From Nevskia soli (GTDB lineage Bacteria; Pseudomonadota; Gammaproteobacteria; Nevskiales; Nevskiaceae), in the NCBI GenBank assembly GCA_026224805.1, contig JAMFRN010000017.1, positions 1 through 64,000 of the forward strand: a DNA stretch of 64,000 bases. Reading direction: 5' to 3'. This document shows, piece after piece, positions 53,200 through 63,775 of this stretch (position 1 is its first letter; every line of letters starts with the position of its first letter). Below the pieces are notes generated by a model. That model was not told where the DNA came from, searched no databases, and saw only the letters and a program-made list of their open reading frames with translations. The translations under genes were made by a program, and so were the position numbers.

Positions 53200-56100
53200 A
53201 TGCAGCAGACAAGTCAGGATTTTTCCAAACACATTCCGGGCCTTGCCCTGCGCGGCGGCAGGCTCGCCTTCCTGCTCGGCGCCGGCCTGGCACTGGCCGC
53301 CTGCGGCTCCAGCTCGCCGGTTGCCGGGACCAGTTCGAATTCCAGTGGTGGAGGTGGAGGAGGCGGCGGCTCCAGCGGAGGGCTGAGCGGCAATCTGGGG
53401 CCCGGCGACGGCAGCAGCACCTATCTGAACATCGAAGTGCCGGGCAGCAACGGCGATTCGGCCGGAGGTGTCGGCCTGCCGGTCGCCGGCACGCCGGCCA
53501 GCTACCCCGCCAACTACAACGACCAGGCCACCATGTATGGCGACTTGAGCTATGCCCAGCAGGGGCTGACGCCGACGCCCTGCACGCCGCCGACCAGCCT
53601 GAGCCAGCACGTCGCCTCCTCCAACCTCGGCTGCAACTACTTCAAGCACAACGGCCTGAGCCCGGACACCGTGGTGTCCACCGAGACCCTGACCACCACT
53701 TATGGGGGCACCGTCACCATCCAGCGCGATGGCTGGGGCGTGCCCTTCATCACTGCAGCCAACCGCCAGGACGCCATGTACGGCGTCGGCTATGCCGAAG
53801 CCGAGGACCGGCTGTGGATCATGGACGTGCTGCGCAATTTCGGCCGCGGCCAGCTCAGCAAGTTCCTGGGACCGGCGCCGGAGCTGTTCCAGTACGACGC
53901 CGCCCTGGCCGTTACCGCCGGCTACGGCGAGGACGAGCTGACCAATATGGTGAACACCACCGCGGCGGACTTCGGCGATCTCGGGCCGCTGATCCTGCAG
54001 GACGTCGACGCCGATGTGGCCGGCATCAACGGCTATATCACCAGCCTCACCGGCGCCAACGCCGCCAAGATCCCCACCGAATACGCCCTGCTCAAGAATG
54101 GCGGCTATCCGCCGCCGGCCTTCACCCGCAACGACGTGGTCGCCTCGGTCACCTTGCTGCAGTCCATTTTCGCCGTGGGTGGCGGCAGCGAGGTCAGCAA
54201 CGAGGCCTTCCTGCAGCAGCTCGACTCCAGCGTCACCGCCGGCAACCTCAACCTGCCGGTCGCCGCCTGCCAGATGTGGCGCGACCTGCGCCACGCCAAC
54301 GACCCGCAGGCCACGCGCACCGTCAGCGCCACCTTCACCCAATCCCCCGCCAGCCTCAACGAGAACTGCCCGCAGACCCTGCCGGCCGGTACCGCGATCT
54401 GGGACGTGGGCAGCTACAAGGTGTTCGACGCCTACGACGCCGACGGCACCAACGAAAACCTGCCGCTGCCGCCGACCACCGCTACCACCAGCGTGGACAG
54501 CGCCCGCAAGACCCTGCTGGCGCAGCTGCTGTTCGGCGGCAAGCCCGGCGACAGCAAGAGCCTGCGCGCCGCGCTGCAGGCCGGCCTGCACAGCCGCAGC
54601 CATGCCGCACCGCTCCAGGCCCAACTACAGGCAAAACTGCGGATGCCTGCCGGCCAACCGGCCAAGCGGCCGGTGCAGCTGGCGATGGGGCCGCTGGACA
54701 TGCTGCACAAAGCCCTGGGCGTGTTCGGCGTGCCGCCGAGCATGTCCAACTGGATGGCGGTGACCGCCGCCAACACCGTGGACGGCCACCCGATCGGCGT
54801 GATGGGGCCGCAGGTGGGCTACTTCCAGCCGCACGCACTGTGGGAATTCGCGGTGCACTCCACCGGCGGCACGCCGACCGACCTCGACGGCCGCGGCATG
54901 ACCTTCGGCGCCATCCCCTACATCCTGATCGGACGCGGCGTCGACTATGCCTGGAGCGCCACTTCCAACGACAGCGACATCGTCGACACGCGCGTCTCGC
55001 AGATCTGCAACATGGACGGCTCGGCGCCCTCGCTGACCCTGGTCAACGGCTTCCCCAGCGCCGACGGCTATCTCTACGACCAGGGCGATGGCAAGGGCGC
55101 GCTATGCCGCGCGTTCTACAAGCGCACCGACAGCTGGACCGCAACACCGACGGTGGCCTCCATCGCCGGCCTGGGCGGCTCGCTGGCGCCGGCCTCGGTG
55201 CACCGCTATGTCCTGCGCACCCACTACGGCCCGGTGTTCGCCACCGCCACCGTCAACGGCGCGCCGGTGGTAATCTCGCTGCAGCGCTCCAACTACTACA
55301 ACGAACTGGGCGGCGCGGCACCATTCTCCCTGACCTCCACGCCCACGGTGCACGGCGTCAGCAGCTTCCAGCATCTGCTCAACGGCTACAGCGGCACCTT
55401 CAACTGGCTGTACGTGGACAAGCAGGACGTCGGCTACAGCGCCACCGGCCTGCTGCCGGTGCGCAATGCCGGCCAGTCGCCGGAGCTGCCGTCCTGGGGC
55501 AATGGCAATTACGAGTGGGCCAGCGACGTCAGCTTCCTGCAGCAGAACCCTTATTACTTCAGCAACTACGGCGGCGATGTACCCTTCCCCGCCCGGCAGG
55601 TGCCGGTCGCGGTCAATGGCGGCCCGCTCGCCGGCGGCTACGACGAGTGGCAGAACTTCCTCCAGTTCCCCCAGCATCCGCAGGTGGTGAATCCATCGCA
55701 GGGCTACATCGTCAGCTGGAACAACTCGCCGGCGGCCGGCTGGTGGGCGGCGGACAATCGTCCCGGCTGGGGACCGATCCACCGCATCGATACCGAGCCG
55801 GTGCGCTTCAACAATTTCCTGGCCACCGGCAAGAAATTCAATTTCGCCAATGTCGAGGAAATCGAGGCCGACGCCAGCTATGTCGATCTGCGCGGGCAGG
55901 AACTGCTGCCGCTGCTGCTGCAGATCATGCAGCAGGGCACCCTGACCGCCGACGAAACCACCGCCGCCACCCTGATGCAGAACTGGCTCAACGGCATCGC
56001 CTCCGACGGCACCACCCTCAACGGCAGCTCCAATGCCTGGATCAACGGCACCCAGGGGCTGGGCGCCTGGCGCCGCACGCGCACCCCGGGTACTGCCGGC

Positions 56101-56637
56101 GCTACCACCTACGACAACCAGCCGGCCGTGGTGCTGATGGATGCCTGGTATCTGTACCTGATGAACACGGTGACCTCGCAGCTCGCCGCGCTCGACCCTG
56201 ACATCGACCAGCCCTCGCTCAGCGGCGCCTGCATCAGCAGCATCCTGCTGTGCCGCCAGGATGCCCCGCGCGCCCAGGGTTCCGCTTACGAGTTCGGCTG
56301 GTACGCGGTGATGTACCGGATGCTGCAGATGGCCCTCAATACCCCCGGCCATACCAACTACCAGACGCTGAAATGCGCCGGGACCGGTGCCTTGAGCGAT
56401 TGCCGCAATGCCGTGCTCAGCGCGCTGGACAGCGCCATCAGCCAGCTCGGCGGCGTCTCCAACATGGCCAAGTGGAACGGCACCCAGCTGCCCAATATGC
56501 AGGGCCAGAGCAAGGTGACGGTGGAGACCTACGACGACATCAAGCCCACCGACTTCAGCGCGCTGCCCGCCGAGCCCCTGCCCTGGGAAAACCGGCCGTC
56601 CTACCAGCAGGTGATCGAGATCACCAGCGGGCGTTAG
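53200..56637 (+). CDS. Penicillin acylase family (Ntn-hydrolase) lipoprotein
   Basis: Lipobox LALAACGSSS with Gly/Ser linker; GWGVPFITAANRQDAMYGVGYAEAEDRLWIMDVLRNFGRGQLSKFLG; nucleophile region PPSMSNWMAVTAANTVDGHPIGVMGPQVGY. Confidence 0.93.
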   Translation: MQQTSQDFSKHIPGLALRGGRLAFLLGAGLALAACGSSSPVAGTSSNSSGGGGGGGGSSGGLSGNLGPGDGSSTYLNIEVPGSNGDSAGGVGLPVAGTPASYPANYNDQATMYGDLSYAQQGLTPTPCTPPTSLSQHVASSNLGCNYFKHNGLSPDTVVSTETLTTTYGGTVTIQRDGWGVPFITAANRQDAMYGVGYAEAEDRLWIMDVLRNFGRGQLSKFLGPAPELFQYDAALAVTAGYGEDELTNMVNTTAADFGDLGPLILQDVDADVAGINGYITSLTGANAAKIPTEYALLKNGGYPPPAFTRNDVVASVTLLQSIFAVGGGSEVSNEAFLQQLDSSVTAGNLNLPVAACQMWRDLRHANDPQATRTVSATFTQSPASLNENCPQTLPAGTAIWDVGSYKVFDAYDADGTNENLPLPPTTATTSVDSARKTLLAQLLFGGKPGDSKSLRAALQAGLHSRSHAAPLQAQLQAKLRMPAGQPAKRPVQLAMGPLDMLHKALGVFGVPPSMSNWMAVTAANTVDGHPIGVMGPQVGYFQPHALWEFAVHSTGGTPTDLDGRGMTFGAIPYILIGRGVDYAWSATSNDSDIVDTRVSQICNMDGSAPSLTLVNGFPSADGYLYDQGDGKGALCRAFYKRTDSWTATPTVASIAGLGGSLAPASVHRYVLRTHYGPVFATATVNGAPVVISLQRSNYYNELGGAAPFSLTSTPTVHGVSSFQHLLNGYSGTFNWLYVDKQDVGYSATGLLPVRNAGQSPELPSWGNGNYEWASDVSFLQQNPYYFSNYGGDVPFPARQVPVAVNGGPLAGGYDEWQNFLQFPQHPQVVNPSQGYIVSWNNSPAAGWWAADNRPGWGPIHRIDTEPVRFNNFLATGKKFNFANVEEIEADASYVDLRGQELLPLLLQIMQQGTLTADETTAATLMQNWLNGIASDGTTLNGSSNAWINGTQGLGAWRRTRTPGTAGATTYDNQPAVVLMDAWYLYLMNTVTSQLAALDPDIDQPSLSGACISSILLCRQDAPRAQGSAYEFGWYAVMYRMLQMALNTPGHTNYQTLKCAGTGALSDCRNAVLSALDSAISQLGGVSNMAKWNGTQLPNMQGQSKVTVETYDDIKPTDFSALPAEPLPWENRPSYQQVIEITSGR

Positions 56638-56676
56638 AGGCTACCGGGCATGCGCTAAGGAAATTCTGAACAATTT

Positions 56677-56763
56677 CGTCATCGTCACCCCCGCGAAGAC
56701 GGGGGACCAGTTTTGATTTCCACCCTTCGCAAAACTGGATTCCCGCCTTCGCGGGAATGACGG
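56677..56763. repeat. REPIN-like nested palindromic intergenic element
   Basis: cgtcatcgtcacccccgcgaagacgggggaccagtttt...aaaactggattcccgccttcgcgggaatgacg: two REP-like hairpins in inverted orientation around ccagtttt/aaaactgg. Confidence 0.7.
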
Positions 56764-56778
56764 TTGATCAGAGTTTCC

Positions 56779-57690
56779 CTATGCGTCCGCCGGGCTGCTA
56801 TCACCTGCCTTGCCCAAGGCCGTCGCCAGAAAGTTGCGCAGGGCCGGCGACTCTCCATCGCGCTTCCAGGCAAGCAGGATGTCCGTGCTGGCATCGCTCT
56901 GCACCAGCGGCAGAAACACCACGCCCGGCACATGGATCTGCCGCATCGACGCCGCCACCAGGGCCACCCCGACCCCGGCTGCAACCAGGCCGATGACGGT
57001 GGGCATCTCGTGCACTTCCTGCACTACGCGCGGCGCGAATCCCGCCTTCAGGCACAGCGCCAGGATCTGGTCGTGCAGCCCGGTGCTGACCGTGCGCGAA
57101 TAGAGGATGAAGGGCTCCTGCGCCAGCGCCGACAAGGGCAAGCGTTTGCGCCTGGCCAGCGGATTGTCCGCATGCAGCGCCAGCAGCAGCGGCTCGCGCA
57201 GCACCACGCGCGTTTCCAGCAGATTCAGTTTCTCGTGTTGGGTGGGGCGGAAAAAGCCGACGTCGAGGGTTTCCTCGGCTAGGCGCTCGATCTGCTCGCG
57301 CGTGCTCAACTCGCGCAGCTGCAGCTGCACGCCGGGATAGGCCTGGCGGAAATCGTGCAGCACGCGCGGCATCACCGGGGTAAACGGCAGGGAGCCGGTG
57401 AAGCCGATCTCCAGCATGCCGCTCTCGCCGCGCCCGACCCGCTGCACTGCGGTTTTCGCCGCCTGCGCCTGGCTCAGCACGGCGCGGGCGCGCGGCAGCA
57501 GCTCCCGCCCGGCATCGGTCAGGCTGATGCGGTGACCGGCGCGCCCGAACAGCGGCACGCCCAGTTCCTGCTCCAGCGTCTGGATCTGCTGCGACAGCGG
57601 CGGCTGCGAGATATGCAGGCGGCGCGCGGCGCGGCCGAAGTGCAATTCCTCGGCGACGGCGATGAAGTAACGCAGGCGGCGCAGGTTCAT
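56779..57690 (-). CDS. LysR family transcriptional regulator
   Basis: MNLRRLRYFIAVAEELHFGRAARRLHISQPPLSQQIQTLEQELGVPLFGR. Confidence 0.96.
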   Translation of the reverse strand: MNLRRLRYFIAVAEELHFGRAARRLHISQPPLSQQIQTLEQELGVPLFGRAGHRISLTDAGRELLPRARAVLSQAQAAKTAVQRVGRGESGMLEIGFTGSLPFTPVMPRVLHDFRQAYPGVQLQLRELSTREQIERLAEETLDVGFFRPTQHEKLNLLETRVVLREPLLLALHADNPLARRKRLPLSALAQEPFILYSRTVSTGLHDQILALCLKAGFAPRVVQEVHEMPTVIGLVAAGVGVALVAASMRQIHVPGVVFLPLVQSDASTDILLAWKRDGESPALRNFLATALGKAGDSSPADA

Positions 57691-57784
57691 GATATGAATA
57701 ACATATCAAATTCGTCTAAAAATAATATTTGCCGTATCAAACAACCAGGACTAAGCTGCGCCACTTCTTGAGCTGGAGCGGTTC

Positions 57785-58978
57785 GTGCGGATCGAGCGTG
57801 GCCAGGTTGCGGTGGTGGCGGCGGGGATGTGCGCCTTCTTCAATATGTACATCACCCAGGCACTGCTGCCGGAGCTGCGCCGGGCCTTCGGCGCCGGCGT
57901 GGCGCAGGTCAGCCTGACCGTCACCGCCACCACGCTGGGCGTGGCGTTTGCCGCGCCTTTTGCCGGCAGCCTGGCCGACCGCTTCGGCCGCAAGCGCGTA
58001 CTGCTGATCGCCCTGGCCCTGCTGACCCTGGCCACCTTCGGCGCCGCCAGCGCGGATCGCCTGGGCGTACTGCTGGTGTGGCGGGCCCTGCAGGGCATCG
58101 TCATCCCCGGCATCTTCGCCAGCGCGGTGGCCTACATCGCCGAGGAATGGCCGCCGGCCGAGGCGGCAACCATGGCCAGCCTGTATGTGGCCGGAACAGT
58201 GCTGGGCAGTTTCTGCGGCCGCTTCATCTCCGGGCTGGTGACGGACGCCTACGGCTGGCGCAGCGCCTTCCTGGTAATGGGCCTGATCAACCTCAGCTTC
58301 CTGCCGCTGATCGCAGGCCTGCTGCCGCAATCACGGCGCTTCACGCCCAGCACCTCCCTGCTCGCCTCGCTGTCGGGCGTCAGCCGGCATCTGCGCAACG
58401 CGCCGCTGCTGGCGACTTACGGCGTCGGCTTCACCCTGCTGTTTGCCCAGGTCGGCACTTTCACCTATATCAATTTCTATCTCAGCGAAGCCCCGTTCGG
58501 GCTTTCCACCCACGCGCTGTCCTTCATCTTCTTCGTCTTCCTCATCGGCATGGCGGTGACGCCGTTCAGCGGCCGCTGGGCGCTGCGCTGGAGCCCGCGC
58601 ACCGTGGGCCTGGCCGCGTTGGCGACGAGCGCGCTGGGGCTGGCGCTGACGCTGAGCCACTGGCTGCCGCAGATCATCCTCGGGCTGGTTCTCAGCTCGG
58701 CCGGCATCTTCATCGTGCAGTCCCTGGCGACCGCGACCGTGCCGCGCCTGGCCCAGGGTGCGCGCTCCGCCGCGGTGGGCCTGTATCTCACCAGCTACTA
58801 TTTCGGCGGCAGCGTCGGCGCCAGCCTGCCGGCCTCGCTGTGGTCCTTCGCCGGTTGGCCCGCTTGCGTGGCCTTGGTGCTGGCGGTGCAGCTGTTCGCA
58901 GCCCTGCTGATTCACGCCACCTGGGCCGTGCGTCCGGCACGATCCACGGCGGCACTCACAGCAGTCGGCGAGGCATAG
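57785..58978 (+). CDS. MFS transporter
   Basis: 12-TM; GSLADRFGRKRVLLIALALLTLATFGAASA; divergent from LysR. Confidence 0.93.
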   Translation: MRIERGQVAVVAAGMCAFFNMYITQALLPELRRAFGAGVAQVSLTVTATTLGVAFAAPFAGSLADRFGRKRVLLIALALLTLATFGAASADRLGVLLVWRALQGIVIPGIFASAVAYIAEEWPPAEAATMASLYVAGTVLGSFCGRFISGLVTDAYGWRSAFLVMGLINLSFLPLIAGLLPQSRRFTPSTSLLASLSGVSRHLRNAPLLATYGVGFTLLFAQVGTFTYINFYLSEAPFGLSTHALSFIFFVFLIGMAVTPFSGRWALRWSPRTVGLAALATSALGLALTLSHWLPQIILGLVLSSAGIFIVQSLATATVPRLAQGARSAAVGLYLTSYYFGGSVGASLPASLWSFAGWPACVALVLAVQLFAALLIHATWAVRPARSTAALTAVGEA

Positions 58979-59119
58979 ATCGGCGGCGTCAGACGCAAGC
59001 GATTCTCGTTACGTCAATTGCGGCGGATGTCTGCTAGCTTCTCCGCTCCGGGCGCCGCAAACGATATAAGTTTGGAACCGTTTCCGCGCTCCAGCACATT
59101 CCTAACTGGAGGACGCACC

Positions 59120-59452
59120 ATGTCGCACCCCGTTTCTTCCGATCGCCGCCGCTTCCTCAGCCGCATCGCCCTGGGCGCCGCCGCGCTGCCGCTGCTGCGC
59201 CTGGCCCCGGCGCAGGCCGCCGATCTGCCGCACCTGAGTCCGGACGATCCCACCGCCAAGGCGCTGGGCTTCACCACCGACGCCAGCAAGATCGATCCGA
59301 AGAAGGAAACCGCATTCAAGGCCGGCAGCCATTGCGGCAGCTGCGCGCTGTTCACCGCCCCCGCCAGCGGCGACTGGGGCGCCTGCGGCGCGTTCTCCGG
59401 CAAGTCCGTCGACCAGGGCGGCTGGTGCCGCGCCTACGCCGCCAAGGGGTAG
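59120..59452 (+). CDS. High-potential iron-sulfur protein (HiPIP), Tat-exported
   Basis: DRRRFLSRIALGAAALPLLRL Tat leader; CGSCALFTAPASGDWGACGAFSGKSVDQGGWCRAYAAKG. Confidence 0.95.
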   Translation: MSHPVSSDRRRFLSRIALGAAALPLLRLAPAQAADLPHLSPDDPTAKALGFTTDASKIDPKKETAFKAGSHCGSCALFTAPASGDWGACGAFSGKSVDQGGWCRAYAAKG

Positions 59453-59507
59453 CAGGCACTCCGTCCGGGAAGCGCTAATTCATTACTGGGCGGTTCAAGC
59501 AAGCAAC

Positions 59508-59545
59508 AAAAAAATAGCCTCGGCTTTTTGGCCGAGGCTATTTTT
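59508..59545. terminator. Bidirectional rho-independent terminator
   Basis: aaaaaaatagcctcggc-ttttt-ggccgaggctattttt. Confidence 0.9.
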
Positions 59546-59568
59546 CATTGTCTCCCGCCAATCCGGGA

Positions 59569-60687
59569 TCAGGCCTTCAATGCGTCCTGCGCCGGCTGAT
59601 AGGCATAACCCAGCGTATCGGCCACGGCCTTGTACGTCACCTTGCCGCGGCTGACGTTGAGCCCTTCACGCAGGTTGGGATCATCCAGCAGCGCCTTGCG
59701 CCAGCCCTTGTCGGCCAGCGCCAGCGCAAACGGCATGGTGGCGTTGGTCAGGGCGAAGGTCGAGGTGCGCGCCACGCCGCCCGGCATATTGGCCACGCAG
59801 TAATGCACCACGCCTTCTTCGACGTAGGTGGGGTTCTGGTGGGTGGTGGCCCGTGAAGTCTCGAAGCAGCCGCCCTGGTCGATGGCCACGTCGACGATGA
59901 CCGAACCCGGCTTCATCGTCTTCAGCATGGCCCGCGTCACCAGCTTGGGCGCGGCTGCGCCCGGCACCAGCACCGCGCCGATCACCAGGTCGGCCTGGCT
60001 GACCTCGTTCTCCAGCGAATCGACGCTGGAGTACAGGGTGGTCAGGCGGCGCTCGAAGATCGTATCGAGCCAGCCGAGGCGCGGCAGCGAGCGATCGAGA
60101 ATGGTGACGTCGGCACCCAGGCCGACCGCCACGCGCGCAGCGTTGTAACCGACCACGCCGCCGCCGATCACCACCACCTTGGCCGGCGGCACGCCGGGCA
60201 CGCCGCCGAGCAGCACGCCGTTGCCGCCCTGGGCCTTCTCCATGGCATGGGCGCCCGCCTGGATCGACATGCGCCCCGCCACCTCGCTCATCGGCGCCAG
60301 CAGCGGCAGGCCGCCGCGGCCGTCGCTGACCGTTTCATAGGCGATGGCAATGGCCCCGGATTCGACCAGGCCCTTGGTCTGGTCCGGGTCCGGCGCCAGG
60401 TGCAGGTAGGTGAACAGCACCTGCCCCTCGCGCAGCATCTTGCATTCGACCGCCTGCGGCTCCTTGACCTTGATCACCATCTCGGCGCGGGCAAACACTT
60501 CCGCCGCGTCCGGGACGATTTTCGCGCCCGCCGCTTCATACAGCGCGTCGCTGATGCCGATGCCCACACCGGCCTGCGTCTGAACAATGATCTGGTGGCC
60601 ATGGGCGGCCAACTCGCGCACACCGGCCGGCGTAAGGCCGACGCGATATTCGTGTACCTTGATTTCCTTTGGAACGCCGATCAGCAT
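59569..60687 (-). CDS. ald: Alanine dehydrogenase
   Basis: [70 protein letters not shown]. Confidence 0.95.
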   Translation of the reverse strand: MLIGVPKEIKVHEYRVGLTPAGVRELAAHGHQIIVQTQAGVGIGISDALYEAAGAKIVPDAAEVFARAEMVIKVKEPQAVECKMLREGQVLFTYLHLAPDPDQTKGLVESGAIAIAYETVSDGRGGLPLLAPMSEVAGRMSIQAGAHAMEKAQGGNGVLLGGVPGVPPAKVVVIGGGVVGYNAARVAVGLGADVTILDRSLPRLGWLDTIFERRLTTLYSSVDSLENEVSQADLVIGAVLVPGAAAPKLVTRAMLKTMKPGSVIVDVAIDQGGCFETSRATTHQNPTYVEEGVVHYCVANMPGGVARTSTFALTNATMPFALALADKGWRKALLDDPNLREGLNVSRGKVTYKAVADTLGYAYQPAQDALKA

Positions 60688-60810
60688 TCGGATGTTTCCT
60701 TGTGATGGCTGCAATGACCCAGTTTATCGCAGGCCGCAGCGCGCCACAGGACCGCCGCCGGGAATTGCCCGGGCGGATATAAGCAATCAATTCAATTTGT
60801 TGGAGATTCG

Positions 60811-61158
60811 ATGCAAGGTCGCCTGCGTTATCGACTCGGCTTTCTGCTCGCCGCCGGCGGCATTGGCTTATGCGGCTATGCCGGTTTGCAGTGGCATGCG
60901 CTGCCGCATTACAGCGAAGAGGACCTCAAGACCTCGACCGAACTGAATCTGCAGATCGACCTGGCCCGGCAGGGCATCCGCGATCAGCCGGGTGCGGAGC
61001 AGATGGAGACGCTACGTCAGCGGGAACGGGCCGAAATCGAAGCCGAAATCAGCGCCGAACGAGACACCGTGCTGCGCTGGTTCGCCGCAGGTCTGGGACT
61101 GCTGGTGATTGCGGCTGGCCAGGCGGTGATGCTGCGACTGAGCCCTCCCGCCGGTTAG
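60811..61158 (+). CDS. Small hypothetical membrane protein (two TM)
   Basis: MQGRLRYRLGFLLAAGGIGLCGYAGLQWHALPHYSEEDLKTSTELNLQIDLARQ...FAAGLGLLVIAAGQAVML. Confidence 0.6.
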   Translation: MQGRLRYRLGFLLAAGGIGLCGYAGLQWHALPHYSEEDLKTSTELNLQIDLARQGIRDQPGAEQMETLRQRERAEIEAEISAERDTVLRWFAAGLGLLVIAAGQAVMLRLSPPAG

Positions 61159-61286
61159 CTTTCACGTCCGAACCGAATTCGCAAAGCCCAGCGCACTCCA
61201 TTGAGTGGCACTGGGCATCGCAAGCTGACGCAGATCCGTCGGACCAATTAATCCAGCACGCCTGCGACACGCCTAAACCGCTCCAT

Positions 61287-63572
61287 TTATGGTGGGCAGG
61301 TCCCGCCGGTGTACGCTACCGGGATAGTTGCCGGCGAAGCCGCCGCGGCATTTGATCCATATGCCGGCGTGGTCGCAGTGATCACCAGCGTATCGGTGCA
61401 ACTGGTGCTGGAAGTCGGCGCCTGGATAGTGAATGAAGCCGTGACATAGCCGAACTGATCCGTATTCGGTACGGTGTACGAAGACGGCGCCTCGACCGAT
61501 CCACCATTGCTCATCGACGCGGAAATGGTGGTCCCCGCAGCCGGAACCTGCAGCTGAGAATCGCCCACCGATGCATATACGATCTGGGTTTTTACCAGCG
61601 CGATCGACAGGCCGGCGACACTGGGAGGCGCCACAAATTTGTAGGGATTTATCGGCGTGCCTACGGCGGGATTCGTATTGTTGACGTATAGATGCAAGTT
61701 CGAATCGGTCATGACGATCACCAGCTGACCGCTGACTTCCAGTTCGGTCTGGTTGGGATCGCATGCGGGATCGTTGCACAGCAGGCCTACAAACAGGCTG
61801 CTCGCGGAGTCATATTTCCCATTATGGTTGTAGTCGACGTAAGACTCGAAATCGCCGTTGAAGACTCCACTTTCGTTGTAGTCGAAGAAGACCTCAGGCA
61901 GCGAGACGAAGAAGTCGCCATCTTTACACTGCGTCGCATTGTTCGAAGTGTTCTTCACGGAAACGTAATTACCGGTGCCATTGCAATCGTTGAAGCTCTC
62001 TTCGCCGATTGCGTATGCGGTGACCGTGCAACGGTGATCATCGCAGCCAAGACCACCATTGAACGTACTGGAACCGGTGGCCGAGCAATTGTTGTCGATA
62101 TAAGTGGGACTTGCCGGAGTTGTGGTGGTTTTCGGAAACGCCAGCATGCTGGTGCGCGGATTCTGCGTGGTGAACGTCACGGAGCAGGCACCAAGACCAC
62201 CTGTAGTGTTACAACTCGGCTGAATGCTTCCGCATTCAGTGGTGAAGGCGATGGCAGTGCCATCCGGAACCGGGTTGGCATACCGATCCGCCAGGCGTGC
62301 CGTAATGGTTGTCGTGTTGCCGTCATAATTGTTGCCGACCAGATTCAAGACGGTAGCGGAGAGGGAGAATCCATTTTGCGTGGGCACCCCCGTCGAAATG
62401 GTCAGTTGACTTGATTCGGTGGTGAGGGAGGTGCCATTGATAACCGCCGTGACGCGCACGGTGGTATGTACCGTTCCCGACTCTACGGTCGTCTGCACAT
62501 CGCCGTTGGCGTCACTCTTTGCATTGGCGGGAGACACGCTCACACCGCCGGCCGTGGTGGTCAGCGAGAAATTGACCTGCTGGTTCTGCACCGGGTTGCC
62601 ATTGGAATCGAACACCGTGAATACGACAGTAGACGAGTCAGTCAAACCGGTGCCCTGGAGGCCAATGGTGGTCGGGGTCGCCGACACGAACACGATCGAG
62701 CCGAGCGTTGCCGGCTGAACGTTGATCACACCGCTGGCGGAAAGGCTGGTGGTGCCGACTACCGCGGTTGCCGTGATGGTGTCGTTGCCGCTACAACCGG
62801 TGGCTTTGTAAGTCGTGCTGAAGGTGCCGGTCGAACTCGTCACCGGAGAGGTGATTTGCGCCAACCCCTGGCTTTGACAGGGCGAGGAAAAGCTGACCGT
62901 CGCCGAACCGGCATAGGGCGTATTGCCATTCGCCGTATCCACGATGCTGAGTTGCAGGCCCGAACTGCCGCCCGCCGCCAACGGGGTCTGCCCGACGGCG
63001 ATGATGTTTGCGGTGAAGGAACCGGTGCTGGACAGAACGCCCAGGGAATAGGAAGGCGTCGTCGATGCAACCGTGACGGCAGTCGTAGCGGAAAGTGTGG
63101 TGCCGGTCGCAGCTGCAGTACCGTTAATGGTGGTCCCGGCTATGGCAGCTCCAGCCGAAAGGGTGGCGGTGATATTGCCGTCGACATCGGTAGTGGTCGC
63201 GCTGGGAACCAGCACGCCCGCGGAGGCCGCGAAAGTGACCGGGTAATTGGGGATACTGACATTGTTCGTATCGGTCAGCGTGGCGGTCAAAGTGACCGAC
63301 GCCCCCGCGGTGCCGGCTGCGGCATTGCTCGACAGCGTTGAGCTGCTGGTGATGACAATCAGGTGCGCGGGCGTCTGCGAAGTCGTCCCGCTGGAGCTGC
63401 CGCTACCGGTGCCGGTGCCGCCCGAAGAAGAACTGCTGGAACTGCTGGAGCTGCCGCTCGACGAGGCTCCGCTGGCAGTCAGGGAAAAACCGCTCCCGCC
63501 GCCCCCGCAGGCTGCAAGGCCAAAAGAAAACAGAACGGCCGCACAGGCCTTGGCAATCATCTGACCGCGCAT
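61287..63572 (-). CDS. Ig-like (Big_1/invasin-type) repeat surface lipoprotein
   Basis: Lipobox FGLAACGGGG, poly-Ser linker, repeats such as PVTFAASAGVLVPSATTTDVDGNITATLSAG and VNFSLTTTAGGVSVSPANAKSDANGDVQTTVESG. Start ATG 63572 with SD GGGGAGA. Confidence 0.85.
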   Translation of the reverse strand: MRGQMIAKACAAVLFSFGLAACGGGGSGFSLTASGASSSGSSSSSSSSSSGGTGTGSGSSSGTTSQTPAHLIVITSSSTLSSNAAAGTAGASVTLTATLTDTNNVSIPNYPVTFAASAGVLVPSATTTDVDGNITATLSAGAAIAGTTINGTAAATGTTLSATTAVTVASTTPSYSLGVLSSTGSFTANIIAVGQTPLAAGGSSGLQLSIVDTANGNTPYAGSATVSFSSPCQSQGLAQITSPVTSSTGTFSTTYKATGCSGNDTITATAVVGTTSLSASGVINVQPATLGSIVFVSATPTTIGLQGTGLTDSSTVVFTVFDSNGNPVQNQQVNFSLTTTAGGVSVSPANAKSDANGDVQTTVESGTVHTTVRVTAVINGTSLTTESSQLTISTGVPTQNGFSLSATVLNLVGNNYDGNTTTITARLADRYANPVPDGTAIAFTTECGSIQPSCNTTGGLGACSVTFTTQNPRTSMLAFPKTTTTPASPTYIDNNCSATGSSTFNGGLGCDDHRCTVTAYAIGEESFNDCNGTGNYVSVKNTSNNATQCKDGDFFVSLPEVFFDYNESGVFNGDFESYVDYNHNGKYDSASSLFVGLLCNDPACDPNQTELEVSGQLVIVMTDSNLHLYVNNTNPAVGTPINPYKFVAPPSVAGLSIALVKTQIVYASVGDSQLQVPAAGTTISASMSNGGSVEAPSSYTVPNTDQFGYVTASFTIQAPTSSTSCTDTLVITATTPAYGSNAAAASPATIPVAYTGGTCPP

Positions 63573-63775
63573 GGAATCTCCCCAATCCGCCGCACTTTGC
63601 GGCACTTCCCTATGTTCCGATCCTAGCCTGAAATTTCAGCCAAAACAAGAAAATCGGCTATCTATGCAATGCAGTTTAAGAGGTACGCTCCCGGCTGCTG
63701 GGAGGTCCCGGTACCTGGCGGTCCTGATCATGTACCGCGCAATCTTGAGGTGTGATGACAGGCGCGACCGGCCTG

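Noticed and set aside
53104-56352. Minus-strand ORFs of 506 and 416 aa opposite the penicillin acylase
   Set aside because: Low-complexity antisense composition; no family motifs.
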